Below, piece after piece: positions 12,010 through 23,692 of a DNA stretch of 64,000 bases. Below the pieces are notes generated by a model. The model made no database searches, had not been told where the DNA came from, and saw only the letters and a program-made list of their open reading frames with translations. This DNA comes from Hofstenia miamia (taxonomy: Eukaryota > Xenacoelomorpha > Acoela), in assembly GCA_004352715.1 (NCBI GenBank), contig SCFE01000014.1:2292907-2356906 (forward strand). The letters are read 5' to 3'. Position 1 is the stretch's first letter; each line of letters begins with the position of its first letter. The position numbers and the translations under genes were made by a program.

Positions 12010-13680
12010 GGGTAAAGAGGGGTAAAACGGACACAGTTTTTAAGAAGCTAGTCTGCTGGGAAATCACAGCTTTTTATCCAAGCATTTGCACATATATTTT
12101 GCATTATATTAGTCTAATGTAGAGACACAAAACACGTGCCAGTAGTATTGTAGCAATGAGCAAAACTCTCCAGTAGGCAAGGTCGGGTAAATGTGTCGTA
12201 CATGGGGTAAAACAGACATTCTCAGAAAATTGACCAAAAGAAGATTTTGACAAGAAAAAAATCATTTTTTGATGTACAACCTTGAGAAACAACATACATG
12301 TACTAAATGCAGTCAGCATGCGGATCAGCAAAAAAAACCCTTTTATTCAATTTTCATTGAACGCTCCACACGTGCTGAAAATGTGTGTATCCTCTTAAAT
12401 AACAACCACAACTCCTTTCCCGGCATTGGGTTGGCCTTCCACTTTGCTGGAATGTAAGAAATGTGCTTTCTTCGCCAAGTTTGGAAAAGAACAAAAAAGC
12501 TGAAACTCGTTTACCCTTAAAGGGAAGCCTCGGTGAGCCATAAAAAACATTCAATCTTTAAATGTTTGTTTCTGACTTAGACTCATTATGGCTGGCCTTC
12601 CTTTCTCTCCAACCGAATTTACCAAGTACCCAATAAGAGCACTTCGTAGCATACTGTACTTTTCCACGGCCTTGGGAAAAGCAAATTCATTGTTTCTTAG
12701 TCCCTTAATAGCAACCGATGCTCTGCGACATCTAGTACACTCGAGGCATCTAAACTATAAAGAGCTTGCAACGCTTTTCCACTTAACGATATAATCTATG
12801 TAAATTTGGCTATTAAGCAATTGCAAATTTTTTTACCATTTTACGCCACAGTGTAATGCTTTGATCATGGGAAAATAGACTCTAAAAATGCATTTCTCGA
12901 CAAAGTTTTTAAATTTTTTTGTAAAGTTTTTGCCGAGCATTTTTTGATTTAACCAATCAACATCAGTTTTGAAAACATGAAATGGGGACAATCTACCATG
13001 ACTCCCATTATGGAAACCACGAGATAGAATACAATAACATTGTTTTTAAACAGAGATAAAAGAAAGCAATGTACTGTGATAGAAACTATTAGAAATAACT
13101 ACTAAACCAGAACTTCATACGAATTTTAAAATTGATAACATATCTACAAGACATGCAACACCCAAAATATAAATATGAAAAAAGTAGTAATAAAAGTGGC
13201 AACAAGTCGTTTGCTTGTATCACTATACAAATAATCTAATGTTACAAAACCCGATTTTTTGCAAAGGTATTGAAAATTGTACCAAAGGAAAAGTTGATCA
13301 TCAATTCTTGAAGATTGTAAAGAATGACAAGTTACAAACATTCACAGCACACAACACAATTGTGAAAAATGAATCACGACAATGAATGAATATTTATGAG
13401 TATTGAAATATAAAATATAATTGATACGCTGAATCACACACTATCAATAGGCTTTGTTCATTCGTTGACTACTTGGGCCTGCAATTATCTTCATCAATTT
13501 TTACAGCACTAGTCTTAATTCTTATGCATCTTTGAGAGGCTGTTGAGGGGATTGAAAGACATTTATGGTGTGTGAACAACCAAGGTAATATTCCAATATG
13601 GGTTAATTTCATTTGCTGTTCTAAACAGCACTTGTTATGCTGTTAGCCTTGCCCACATCCGTTTCACCCCTATTTTACTC
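12010..13680 (-). mobile_element. Pogo-like DNA transposon with terminal inverted repeats, decayed
   Basis: The left terminus GGGTAAAGAGGGGTAAAACG is mirrored at the right end (minus-strand reading GAGTAAAATAGGGGTGAAAC), and TA flanks both sides (12008-12009 and 13681-13682). On the minus strand at about 12590-12725, AIKGLRNNEFAFPKAVEKYS followed by MLRSALIGYLVNSVGEKGRP has the layout of a psq/CENP-B type helix-turn-helix of pogo/Tigger transposases. The downstream catalytic region is unrecognisable because of stops and frameshifts. Confidence 0.6.
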
Positions 13681-14048
13681 TATATATATATAATATTTTT
13701 CCAATTTATAAATTGACGAAGCTAGGCGAAACTTAAACAAAAATGTTTGCAGAGCGTATGAAAGGTGAATGGCCACCTAAGTTCAGAAATGAATTTGCTT
13801 AAACATCCTCTAGAAAGAAGGAATTTAAAACACCAACAAACAAGAATCAATACTCAGTGAATATTAACTATTTATAGAATATTTAGACTACGCAATGAGT
13901 GTGGAAAACCATTTTATCTCGATGTGTGCAGTTTGTATGTCTCATTGATGTCTGAATAATTAATTACAGTAGTCACAATTCTAAAAACAGCGCAAATAAT
14001 TTGGTAGCACACTTGACAATAACACTAAGTGCACTCAATAATGACTAT

Positions 14049-14580
14049 TCATAAAAATTCTTTAACAATTCTGTGGAAAAATAAAAAACTTGTAAATTTT
14101 TTGTTCAGATATTTTGAAGTGAAAACTGTTTTGGTTGATCTTCTTGTTGAAGTGCGAGGAATGAAAATGTCGATGAAATCTTTATAATTTAAATCTACTT
14201 TATGGCTTAAAATTTTGTTGAGGTAAAGCAGATCTGAAATTTCTAAGTACAAAGAAATAGGCAATATGTTCAGTTTTAATAGTCTTTCCTTATAATTTCC
14301 AAGCGGTAATATTCATTTGGTACAGCGATTCGAGGAATTGCAATACCATATTTGAGAAGCGTATGTCAGTTTAGATTTTATCATAGTGTTATATATGTGT
14401 ATTTTTGTTCGAAGATTGGTGTTAAAAAAAATATTACCCTTAAGATATAGGAATGTTTAATTAGCTGCTTAAATTTTGTTAGAGATATGACAGTTCCATG
14501 ACAGATTTTTGGAGATATAAACTCCAAGGACTTTAAACAAATTTGTCGAATTTATAGTATTTCCCATTATTTGAATCGAG
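14049..14580 (-). pseudogene. Non-LTR retrotransposon reverse transcriptase C-terminal fragment (CR1/jockey-like)
   Basis: Minus-strand frames read FKVLGVYISKNLSWNCHISN, then YNTMIKSKLTYASQIWYC, then KERLLKLNILPISLYLEISD-LLYLNKI. This order (LGV-x-I-x-NL-W-H, the S-x-L-TYASQIW block and the L-x-L-P-x-x-E-x-x-DLL block) is typical of the RT thumb and post-RT region of jockey/CR1 class elements. The last 71 codons are one open frame; upstream parts carry frameshifts. The catalytic palm is absent, so this is a fragment. Confidence 0.72.
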
Positions 14581-14606
14581 CTTGAATCTTGTAAAGAAAA
14601 TAATTA

Positions 14607-14607
<1 letters not shown>

Positions 14608-14644
<37 letters not shown>

Positions 14645-14645
14645 G
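14608..14645. repeat. (CA)n(TA)n microsatellite
   Basis: A compound dinucleotide repeat lies between the RT fragment and the mariner relic. Confidence 0.95.
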
Positions 14646-14734
14646 TACATAGTAATCCCATTAATTCCTCTAAAAATTTTAAAGCTGATCCTATTAGAAA
14701 GCCAAATGGCTTTAAAAAATATTATTGATTGATT

Positions 14735-15150
14735 CTTTGGCATAACTGGTGATAGACCAAGCACCGGCCGCCCTCGTGCAGCTAGGACAGTATAGGAGTG
14801 TATTCGATAAAATCCCTTACATAGAAAAAAATTAAGGCTCGTGAATTAACTGTCTTAAAATGATCAATGACCTTTACATGAAATCATATTTTTTGACACA
14901 GGCCACCAGTTAACTCCAACCCTGAAGGTTATCATGCTTGAACATTCTAAACAGTTACTATGCTGGCATGGAATGGAAAGAATGGTAACACAGATATTCT
15001 GTTCACTGACGAAAAGGTATTTACTGTGGAGGGGAAGTACAATAAGCAAAATAACAAAATATATGCAAAAGTCTCAGGAAGCTGAACAAGCAGTTTCTGG
15101 AGCGCAGGGAGGACACCATCATTCGAATAATGGAAATTATCATACTAAGA
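14735..15150 (+). pseudogene. Mariner-type transposase relic (N-terminal and first catalytic region)
   Basis: Plus-strand frames in order give TGDRPSTGRPRAARTV (linker after the helix-turn-helix), LTPTLKVIMLEHSKQLLCWH and, after a shift, ILFTDEKVFTVEGKYNKQNN followed by KIYAK. The last segment carries the first catalytic aspartate (TDEK). SGAQGGHHHS follows in another frame. This is the arthropod mariner type whose N-terminal domain also appears at 40.2-40.7 kb. Several frameshifts make it dead. Confidence 0.75.
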
Positions 15151-16200
15151 GGTGACAGATCGTGGAGTATGAGATAACAGGAAGTGAAAATGTAAGCACT
15201 TGTAAGAAATGTGGTGGCCAACAAAAGAAAATGCGAATATTCAATATTGGCTTTGAAATACCCATCGAAGTTGTGTTGTGAAAATGTTTGAATTGAATCT
15301 ATTTAAAAAAAATTCACTGTTTCTCAGAAGACAAAGATTCAACTCTATGTGGTTTTCAAGAATTGATAGGCATATACCTGCTACTTTCCCAAACATGAGA
15401 TGAAAACCAACATTAAATCCACCAAGTAACATACATAGACAAATATTGAGCAATGTGAAAAATTTTATCACATACGAATCAGGTATGTTTTATAGTAATG
15501 AGATACTTGAATATTATTTCATTATAAATTTGTAATACGGCTTTGCCGTTTTTAAATACTTGCTTAAATAAAGACAGTAGGGATTTAGTTTACCAAAGAC
15601 TGGATAAATTACTTTACATAAAATTAGATTATTTAACAAGAAATTTTAAATTTATGTTCAGATAGATTTCTATTTATTTTGAGTAGAAAATTCCAATGCA
15701 TAAAGTATGCTAGCCTTCGTAAAATATTTTTCGTCCCAACAGATATAAAATTTTTACTCTTCCACAGATAGGGAAAGGGAACCGGTAATTTATCTTGAAA
15801 ATGGTTCAAGGTATATATGCTTCAAATGAAAATTGCATGGACGGCCCACATTTCTAACACGGCCCGCATCTGTTCGCACAATTTAGAAGTTATCAACTAA
15901 TCCATAAAGGCGTCGATACTGGAATTTTTTCAAATTTTCATTTTTTTTGAAATTGTGTATTAAAAAGAACTGTCCACAGATAGAAAATAGAGCAAGTTTT
16001 AATATTATTCTATTTTGTTAGTATTTATATTAATGTTAAATCAATAAATAAATATCATTATTATTAACAACACTTAAAACTGATTGCCCACTAATGTTTG
16101 ACCCGCTTTCTGTTCCTCTTACATCTCTGATCTGAACAAAAATGAGAATGCTCAGATATTAAAACGGTCTGTTATATAGCTGCCTTAGACCAAACATTAT
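15151..16200. other. Unannotated AT-rich stretch
   Basis: Nothing recognised. A GC-rich patch at 15838-15890 (GGACGGCCC, CACGGCCCGC) may be mobile-element debris. Confidence 0.5.
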
Positions 16201-16222
16201 TTATTTATATATATATATATAT

Positions 16223-17865
16223 CAGGCTTGCCGTTGTGTGGGTTTTTTCACACAACACAACAGCAAAAACTGTTGTGTAACACAACAGATGCAACACAAC
16301 ACCACAGATTCATAAATGTATTTGCAAGGTATCCATTAAAAAGTGATCCAAATGCCTTGCTATTCTTCTAACACCAAATCATTTAAAGTAACAAAATATG
16401 GCTTTGCAAGTTCAGTCGCGGGATGGAGTCAATATGGGACCAGAACCAATTTTTTTACTTCAATTGGAGCCGGATAAACTTGATCTAATATTTGTTTTTA
16501 TTTTGTATTATATTTGCAGTATAATAACTAATTTTAGCACATTAAATTTCTTTACAGGACCAAAAATCAATGTACGGAATCAAAACAAATTAAGGGGAGG
16601 AAATCTTTCAAAACGTGGTCAGTCCGGATGGGATATTCTATTCTAAATCGAGTTGTTAATAACAGTATTTTTTAAATATTTAAGATTAGTTCATATGTAA
16701 GTGAAGTTCATAAACATGTAAATCATATTTCTTAAATTTAAACTTTATTTAGAATATGATTATTACAAATGAAACCGCTTTTATACACTTGATTGGTTAT
16801 TTGCAGTTTAAATTCAGTACTACATTATTTTACGATTAATATATATGAAGCTTCAATGAAAATTGTAACCGTTAAATTAAATAAACGTATTTATAAAGCT
16901 AAAATTTCCAGATTCCGTGTGCTATGAAAGGCTAGTGACGACGTCTTTAACAGAAATATTTGAGTTGAGGTCGTTGAATTATGATATTTTGCAAATAGTA
17001 ATACAAGTATATTTTAAATTTAGTACACACAACTTTCTAACTGCTTTTTATTCACTTAATTATTTGCATTCTAGAAGTGCTAAACAGATTAAAATCGGGC
17101 TCAGTTTCGGTCGGGATTGAAAATCCCAAGCTGATGACAACTATGAGTTGTTGAAAATCTTATATCAAAGAATACTTATAACCACCTCAACCCCCTTTCT
17201 GCTTAAATTTATTATTAAGCAAAAAAGAATTGCAGATAGTTTAACATAAATGATTCAAAAATACATAGAAGAAAGGTAATGGAAAAATTGGTTCTATTTT
17301 CACATTTAAACGATTTTCTATAAATACGTTGATTATCTGGTGTAGTTGAAGCTTTCGCTAAGATATGAAGAAACTTGTTAATATAATAGTTTTTTTAGAA
17401 AATCTATGATCTCTAAACAATTTATCAAGTACAATTAAATTTAAGCGATTAATAAAGGCTAAAATACAATATTATTCTCTTTCATTAAAGCTATATTTTC
17501 CTTTTATATTATATTAAATGATACTATGCAATCTTGTGCAAAAGCTGAATCGCCCAAATTCTGTGAAAATATTTAAGATTTCTTAGCTATGCAATAACTA
17601 AAACAAAAAAGAAATTGCGAAATTGACTTATTTTGAAAATAATTTTTAAGGTCAAATTTACCATTTATGTCTAAAATTCTTAAATTGATGAAATAATTGT
17701 GTGTAAAAATGCATAAAATGTATTTATCAGCCATTTTCTCTAAGGATATTTTAAGTTCGCATGCATATTAACAACTCATGTGATTTTATTTCTTTAGTCA
17801 AATGGCCTAAATAGAAATAATGATCTTACAATTTCGTTTGTGCACACAACACAACGATAAGCTTG
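16223..17865. mobile_element. hAT-like non-autonomous element (1.64 kb) inserted in a (TA)n tract
   Basis: The left terminus CAGGCTTGCCGTTGTGTG is mirrored by the right terminus (minus reading CAAGCTTATCGTTGTGTTG). Both sides continue directly into TATATATA tracts, consistent with an 8-bp duplication of TATATATA. Subterminal ACACAACA/TGTTGTGT motifs are repeated many times at 16232-16310 and again at 17843-17855, as in hAT subterminal transposase-binding repeats. Inside, a plus-strand frame of 82 codons at 16398-16646 has no recognised homology, and no transposase is visible. Confidence 0.6.
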
Positions 17866-17935
17866 ATATATATATATATATATATTAAACGTTAAATTAT
17901 TACTCAAAAAGTTTTTTAGTGAAACTAAATTACTT

Positions 17936-18149
17936 TTTTTAATTTTTAATATTAGTGGTCAAACTCAATATAATTTTTTCTGTATATCTGCTAAATTTAT
18001 GTGTGATGTTGTGTTTCAAACCGGTGTATAGTCTTCCTATTTTTGCGATGACGTATTATTGTTGTTATTGAGAAAAAAGTAAGTAAATTACGCAAGAAAA
18101 TTTTATAAGATAACGTAGGAATAAATTCAAATAAATTTCAACATTTCCA
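17936..18149. repeat. Interspersed repeat copy, inverted relative to 10261-10470
   Basis: This is the reverse complement of the 10.3 kb copy, sharing TGTGTGATGTTGTGTTTCAA and TTTTTGCGATGACGTATTAT. It lies just right of the 16223-17865 element. Confidence 0.75.
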
Positions 18150-18668
18150 ATGTCGAAAACCAATATTTACTTGAAGTTGATTTCAAAAAAACCACAATTT
18201 TAAAGATTTAATGAGGTCACGAAAAATAATAATGGGATCCAATTTCTGAAAATTTCAAATTGATTTTGCTATGAAGAATATCTATGCAAGGCTTTGTTTT
18301 AATATCATAATGCAATCCAGAGTTAGATGGAGGGAGGGAATCCTTCCTCCCCATGCCTGAGGGTTCCAAACGTCCACTTCGAATAAAATTAAGACAGTCT
18401 TTTATTGTAATCTAATGTCAATTAATATCCTAAATATAGCGTACCTATCTTAACAATTCATTCATTCTGCTAGTTTTCTGCAATAAAAAATATAAAATAC
18501 TTCACAGAATATGGACCCATTATTAGTTAAAGAATAAATGTATTTTTCAATCTATAAAATGTGCATAATTGAACTTACAAATTTGATCTAAATTTAGTTA
18601 TTTCAATGTTGATAAAAATTTAGATGAAAGCTACGTTGTTTAATCACTAGATAAACACAAAAGTGATT

Positions 18669-18971
18669 TTAGCGTACGGCTACAATGAGTACAATGATGA
18701 GAAAGATGGCTAAAACTATGCCAATTATCATCAACAACACTTTCTTATCTTCCCAATAAAACTTGCGTTTTACTTTCCTGGATCTTTCATCAAAGAGATG
18801 TGCTCCGTACTGTAAGGACTGCGCTCTTTCATCCAGAGATTGTAAGCTCGCTCCACGGTTTTCAATTTTCTCTATGTTATCCTTCATTATATCTATAACT
18901 TCGTCCACATGCTTTTGTGTTTGACGAATCTTTTCATCTGAATATTGTGCAGATGAAGTGGTTGGTTCCAT
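18669..18971 (-). CDS. R-SNARE, VAMP/synaptobrevin-like protein (complete, single exon)
   Basis: An intact 100-residue reading frame runs from ATG (18971) to TAA. Residues 13-73 form a synaptobrevin-type SNARE helix with heptad spacing. Arg39, in the segment ENRGASL, aligns with the ionic zero-layer arginine of VAMP2 (ERDQKL), which makes this an R-SNARE. A basic juxtamembrane stretch (RKVKRKFYW, residues 65-73) leads into one hydrophobic segment (about 78-99), and the protein ends one residue later, so it is a tail-anchored membrane protein. Family knowledge: R-SNAREs on vesicles pair with three Q-SNARE helices to drive membrane fusion. The short N-terminus and 100-residue length resemble VAMP8-like brevins more than longin-type VAMP7. 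An AATAAA lies about 265 bases downstream on the minus strand (18401-18406). No intron interrupts the frame, so this may be a retrocopy under selection or a naturally intronless gene. The exact VAMP subtype is not resolved. Confidence 0.9.
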   Translation of the reverse strand: MEPTTSSAQYSDEKIRQTQKHVDEVIDIMKDNIEKIENRGASLQSLDERAQSLQYGAHLFDERSRKVKRKFYWEDKKVLLMIIGIVLAIFLIIVLIVAVR

Positions 18972-19607
18972 TGAAAGCTATGCGTAGCTAGTACGATGTG
19001 CTAAATATTGTCTGTAAACATTGAATTTCCTATGACATCGAAAGCAACACTGAAATGTTCTACACACAACATTGCCGATGAGTCATACTTTCAAAATACA
19101 TATCTAGACAATAAACTGCAAAAACTTGAAGGAACCCCTTATACTCACTTTAAAATGGAACATATCAAATTCTATCGACCCAGATATTCAATTTGATGCT
19201 AGTAAGAAAATTTTGGAATCGATCTCTTTTTCATAAAGATGCAAAACTGCTGACTGAAGTCGTATTATTAAAATATTTAGAATTACACTAGGTCGTCGTT
19301 GTATCAAAGTTTTATTTATTTTTTATTCAGGTACAATGAACTAAATTCTGTTATTTTTCTTGAACGGGTCAATTCTGACATAGATGATCGTCGGACTTTC
19401 TAGTGTTGAAATCTCATTTTTTATATTTCTATCCATATATGTTGAGTGTCTTCTACTCACATTCTATTTAACTATGCTTAGGGAATCTCAATACGTATAC
19501 ATTGCATTTATGCTATTTTGTTCTCTTAATGCCAACGTCTGTAGTATTATCCTTATTACCTTTTGTATTTTCTACTTAGTCTTTGTTCAGCTCCGCATAA
19601 TCTGCTT

Positions 19608-19850
19608 CTAATCATTTATATCCTTCCATTCGTCATCAACTTTGCTCACACTGCTGATTCTTAAACCCCTGGTATCATTACCACTGATAAATATCAATGG
19701 TGCATACTTATCTAATCCAAATTCCAACTCATTCACTACTTGCCTCCACCAAGGTCTCGACATGTTTTGCAGTCTTCCTTTAACTAGCATAAATTTTCAA
19801 GTCACATGCCACGCCTCCTTGAACTTTTTGTTACTGAAATTACGCTGACT
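19608..19850 (-). pseudogene. Unassigned coding-like fragment
   Basis: The minus-strand frame MSRPWWRQVVNELEFGLDKY followed by APLIFISGNDTRGLRISS has more complex composition than surrounding chance frames, and its 60-codon open stretch continues upstream in a second frame (FKEAWHVT). I do not recognise it. A decayed mobile-element gene is the likeliest explanation. The hydrophobic plus-strand frame nearby (19384-19611) is probably chance. Confidence 0.25.
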
Positions 19851-19863
19851 ACAACAGTAATAT

Positions 19864-19912
19864 TTCCGGGAAAATTGTGTGGTCAACAATCAGGAAATAT
19901 CTGGCCGGTCAG
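19864..19912 (+). repeat. Direct repeat copy 1 (CCGGGAAA...GTCAACAATCAGG)
   Basis: A block of about 48 bp containing TTGTGTGGTCAACAATCAGG recurs at 20421-20468 with six or so differences. Confidence 0.75.
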
Positions 19913-20420
19913 CTTAAAATGAATGAATTTAACAGCTTACAAGTATTTAACAAACATGTTATTTGACTGTTTTGGCTTGTGGCAATATTATCAACACTCA
20001 AGATAATCAATACGTTGTTTTGAATGATACATATTAATTTTTATAAAAAGTTTCGCCTTGCTAGTTTCATAGCACTAGTCAATGTCCGGAAAAGCAATTC
20101 CTAACAAACTACAAGCGTTATTCACATTTGAAAAATTATTGTTGTTAAAGGATATAAATTTAAGAAAGCAAGCTGATAAATAATTTGTGTAAAGTACTGG
20201 AAAAATTCTAATGTGAATAATATTGCATGGCATGCTTTCCAGCTTGTTTTTATTAGTAATTTTAGTAATTATGAATTTCCCCATTGTATATTGATCGCAC
20301 AATTACTAAGTGGTGTTTGTGATGCTGTAGTACACGACTATGACTGGTATTTTCACTAAGTGAAATTGGCCGAAACTAGCTATCACTGACACTTTGTAGC
20401 AAAATATTCTAATATATTTG

Positions 20421-20468
20421 CTCCGGGAAACTTGTGTGGTCAACAATCAGGAATTATTTGTCAGGTTA
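20421..20468 (+). repeat. Direct repeat copy 2
   Basis: Second copy of the 19864 block. The 508 bp between the copies has no recognised gene. The pair could be ends of a degenerate mobile element. Confidence 0.75.
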
Positions 20469-20773
20469 GGGACAAATAAGGTTGTTGACAAGGCACTCTT
20501 GGGTTTAGCTCAGCTCCTACTAGAACTGTAACTAGTGTGCTCAGGTTGTCCTCATTCTGTTAAGCCAATTGTCCGACCGCGGCCCGACACACTGCTAACT
20601 AATTTTAAATTCGAGCAACAAAAGATATTGAGTCACTTAAGGACAAAGCAATCAATGTTCTAATTTGCAACATTGGGAACCGCGTGATAAAATGGTGGAA
20701 GCCTAGTTGCATTGTGTCATTGCAAATTGGGAAATTTAAAGTATTAAAATCGGAGACTTGTATCCAGCATTGG

Positions 20774-20830
20774 CGTCAAACCTGGGGGCTAGAGGGGTTT
20801 GAGCCCACATTGCTTTTTTGAAAGCTGAAA
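20774..20830 (+). mobile_element. hAT-like terminus fragment
   Basis: CAGCATTGGCGTCAAACCTG and the following G-rich block (GGGGGCTAGAGGGGTTTGAG) have the look of a hAT/MITE end. No matching right terminus or target duplication was found nearby. Confidence 0.3.
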
Positions 20831-21559
20831 TTTTGCATTTTTTACTTGTAAGATTTTATTTGATTTTTTAAAGTCTGTCGTCTTTTTAGAATATTATATA
20901 ACGAATTGCTACACAACCTTTACCATAATTACTGCACTTTAACGAACACTTCCAGATGATTATGCTAGTAATTCACAAATGAGATTTAAAGCAATAATTG
21001 GCTGAAGTTTCATATATAATGCTAACAATAAATATAAATGCTTCAATATCTCTTTCTATAACCAAGTACAATCTTGAATAATAACCAACAAAAATATTTT
21101 AGCATGCACGAATTTTTAAACTTTCCTGAATTGAGCAATATTTTGACTCATGACAACTGCTGTAGAAGTTTATAATTCTTTATTCAAAGTGACTATCTAC
21201 AAATATTTATTTTCATTTTTTAACCTTGTCAAAACTTATAACATGCGTGTAAATTTTTATAATGCTGCAAGCAAAATTTTTTGCCAGATTCCAAATTCAA
21301 AACTACTTCTTTGCAAGATATCGTTTTTCATGAAATATGATTGGGTAAAGAAGCAAACCAATTCTTGTTTGGAGAACATATTTTGTGTATTATTAAATTG
21401 AAGTTTAAACTGGTTACTAGGAGCTTTTTTAAAAAAAGTTAAGTATGTAAATTGTGCTAGATTAAAAAGAAACGTTCGTGATTGCAAAAAATTATCAGCT
21501 TAAGCATTTTTCAAGAATACTACTTGCTGATTATCTTTATAGAGCTTCTGAATTTTCGA

Positions 21560-22500
21560 AAAGACAGCAATTCCTCCAAATTTTCAAATGCTTTTCGCCA
21601 AATTTGCAAATTGTTGTTGAGTGTGTACCCATGAAATGGTAAAAATTTGTACAAAATTGCATTACCTAATGTATTTTATGATGAAAATTCCAATTTTTTA
21701 AAATTCATTAGTATTATTCACTATGATTAAGGTTCAGATAGCCATGATTTAAACACATGGGTATCAGCTAACCCCAACCATTTCCTTAAACATTTAGACT
21801 GTTCAAGTCCAAAAAAAGGATCGGCCTGCCAAAGTCAGTGATCAGGGCACCAAAAACGGTTCTGGCAGAGCATAATTTCAAAACGTTAATATGTGGCTTT
21901 TTCAGATTTAAAAAATTCATCGGTAACTTAATCGAAAGCAACCTGGTGTCCTTTTACACATCTTCAAAGAAATTTCTCCAAGCTTATTAGGAAATTTGGA
22001 AATCATGAACCATGGACACATTTATTGGTGAATGTGCATCAAAAGTAGTGTCGAAATTTTATTCTAAGGCATATTCCTGTGGTGAAGTACTTGAAAAGTT
22101 TGACTATTTATCGTTGAAAATTTCATTTTTTTAAAAAAGACTTAAATTCATTTTACACCTAACATTTATATAATTCTAGAGTTTAGAGAACATGGAAGGA
22201 ATGCGGAACTTAAATTTAACTGTTTCCTTATATATATATATATAGATAAGCCTTCCAAACAAGAGTTGAGTCAGAGGTATTGACGCCGAAGGCATCAGGG
22301 TTGAAGAAATCGAGCGAGACAATGATCTAGATAGGAGACACCTCTTATCCTGTGGTGAACTCGTGAGTTAGGAGTGCTTAAATTTTTTCAAGAAATTATA
22401 AAAAACTATGAAATTTTAAAAATGTTTAAGGTTAATGATGTCTAATTCCTTACCCAATCTCACATAAATTTTTTTTTGAACTTTAGGCTCAGCTATCCAG
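21560..22500 (+). repeat. Unnamed dispersed repeat family, copy A
   Basis: About 0.94 kb is matched at moderate identity by 24650-24990 (left part) and 27420-28030 (right part). Shared landmarks in order are the ATTGCATTACCTAATGTA block, GTATCAGCTAA, TTCTCCAAGC, TTGGTGAATGTGC, GAAGTACTTGAA, GAACTTAAATTTAACTGTTT and TCGTGAGTTA. No long frame is present. A (TA)n tract sits inside at 22230-22246. Confidence 0.6.
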
Positions 22501-23402
22501 CTCAAAGCCATTACAGCTCTGACTTTCACCTCTGCCTTTACTAAAATGCAATTATTCATAAGTCGTTGAAATTATAGTGGAATATATATATATATATATC
22601 AATATCATCAAATAAAAGTTAATTTCTTCTGTTATATTTATGTAAAAATATCCATTTTCAAATACAAACATAGTATTAGATTAATCTTAATCTTAGATGG
22701 TAGTTCAAACAAAATGAGGTTCTTTAAAAATATTCATATAAAAATCAAACAAAATATTCAACTAAACGTTCGAGCACACCATAGGGGTAAAAAATATCCA
22801 AACCGTATGTTTAAAAAAAAGGCCTATGTGAAATATAATAATAGTATTCGAACGTTAAGCATAGTTTTTGCATAAAAAAATTATTGAAAATATTTGTATA
22901 AAATATTTTTCGAGCAAATGTTACTTAATGAATGAATGACAGCATTTCACACAATGATAAAAATTATATTGACAACTACTATTTTTTTTGAAAATATCAA
23001 TTTTTGATTAATCAGTTTTTGGAAACACTTGTCGCAATTCATCAGCATAAGGAAATATATTACTTTAATCGTTTCTACTGATTTACAGCTCCTGTCCACA
23101 ACATGACAATTTAAAGTAATTGATTTATTTGACTGCTCAGTCCTCAGATGCAAAAAATAGTAATAAAAATGAATGAATTCTCTTTTCACTTAAAAATGTG
23201 GAGATTTATTGCAAATATAACTGTGGATATAAAAAAGGACAACTGAGGGTTTCTGAGATGTTGAAACCACATTTGATGCATTGAAGGAGTTCATCAATAA
23301 AACTGGTGTTCTGAAACAATATAAGGCATTTTTCTCAGAATAATATATTCGACTGTCATTCTGAGTTCTTCCAGAAGTATTAAACGCAATTATTGCCATA
23401 GT

Positions 23403-23692
23403 CAGAGCCATTAGGTAAGGGGGAGGCCAGGGGGCATGGCCATTCCTGTTGGGTCACTTAGTCCCCATTCATCTCGGCATCCTGGATACAAAGCTCCATA
23501 GTACTAATTCTAATATTCTGTAATTAAGTTAGAGTGAATATATTTTGTTAAAATATATCAAATACTAATGCCCTTCTATTAAAAAATTCAATTGCAAAAC
23601 TATTTCATATGTCATATGAGTAGAACTATGATTAATTTATTGAACTTTGCTGGGACATGGCCTCCTAACTTGCAATTGCATGCCACGGGTCT
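23403..23692. mobile_element. hAT-like MITE or SINE-like insertion (290 bp)
   Basis: GCCATAGT (23395-23402) and GCCATAGC (23693-23700) flank the block, a 7-of-8 duplication. The block starts CAGAGCCATTAGG and, read from the other end, starts CAGACCCGTGG, a weak CAGA-SCC terminal match. It has G-rich ends and an AT-rich middle without coding. Confidence 0.5.

Noticed and set aside
16398-16646. 82-codon frame inside the 1.64 kb hAT-like element as a transposase
   Set aside because: No hAT, BED or RNase H motif is visible and the frame is short.
19384-19611. Hydrophobic 75-codon plus-strand frame as a membrane protein
   Set aside because: Thymine-rich DNA yields hydrophobic frames by chance, and it has no motif and no splice context.
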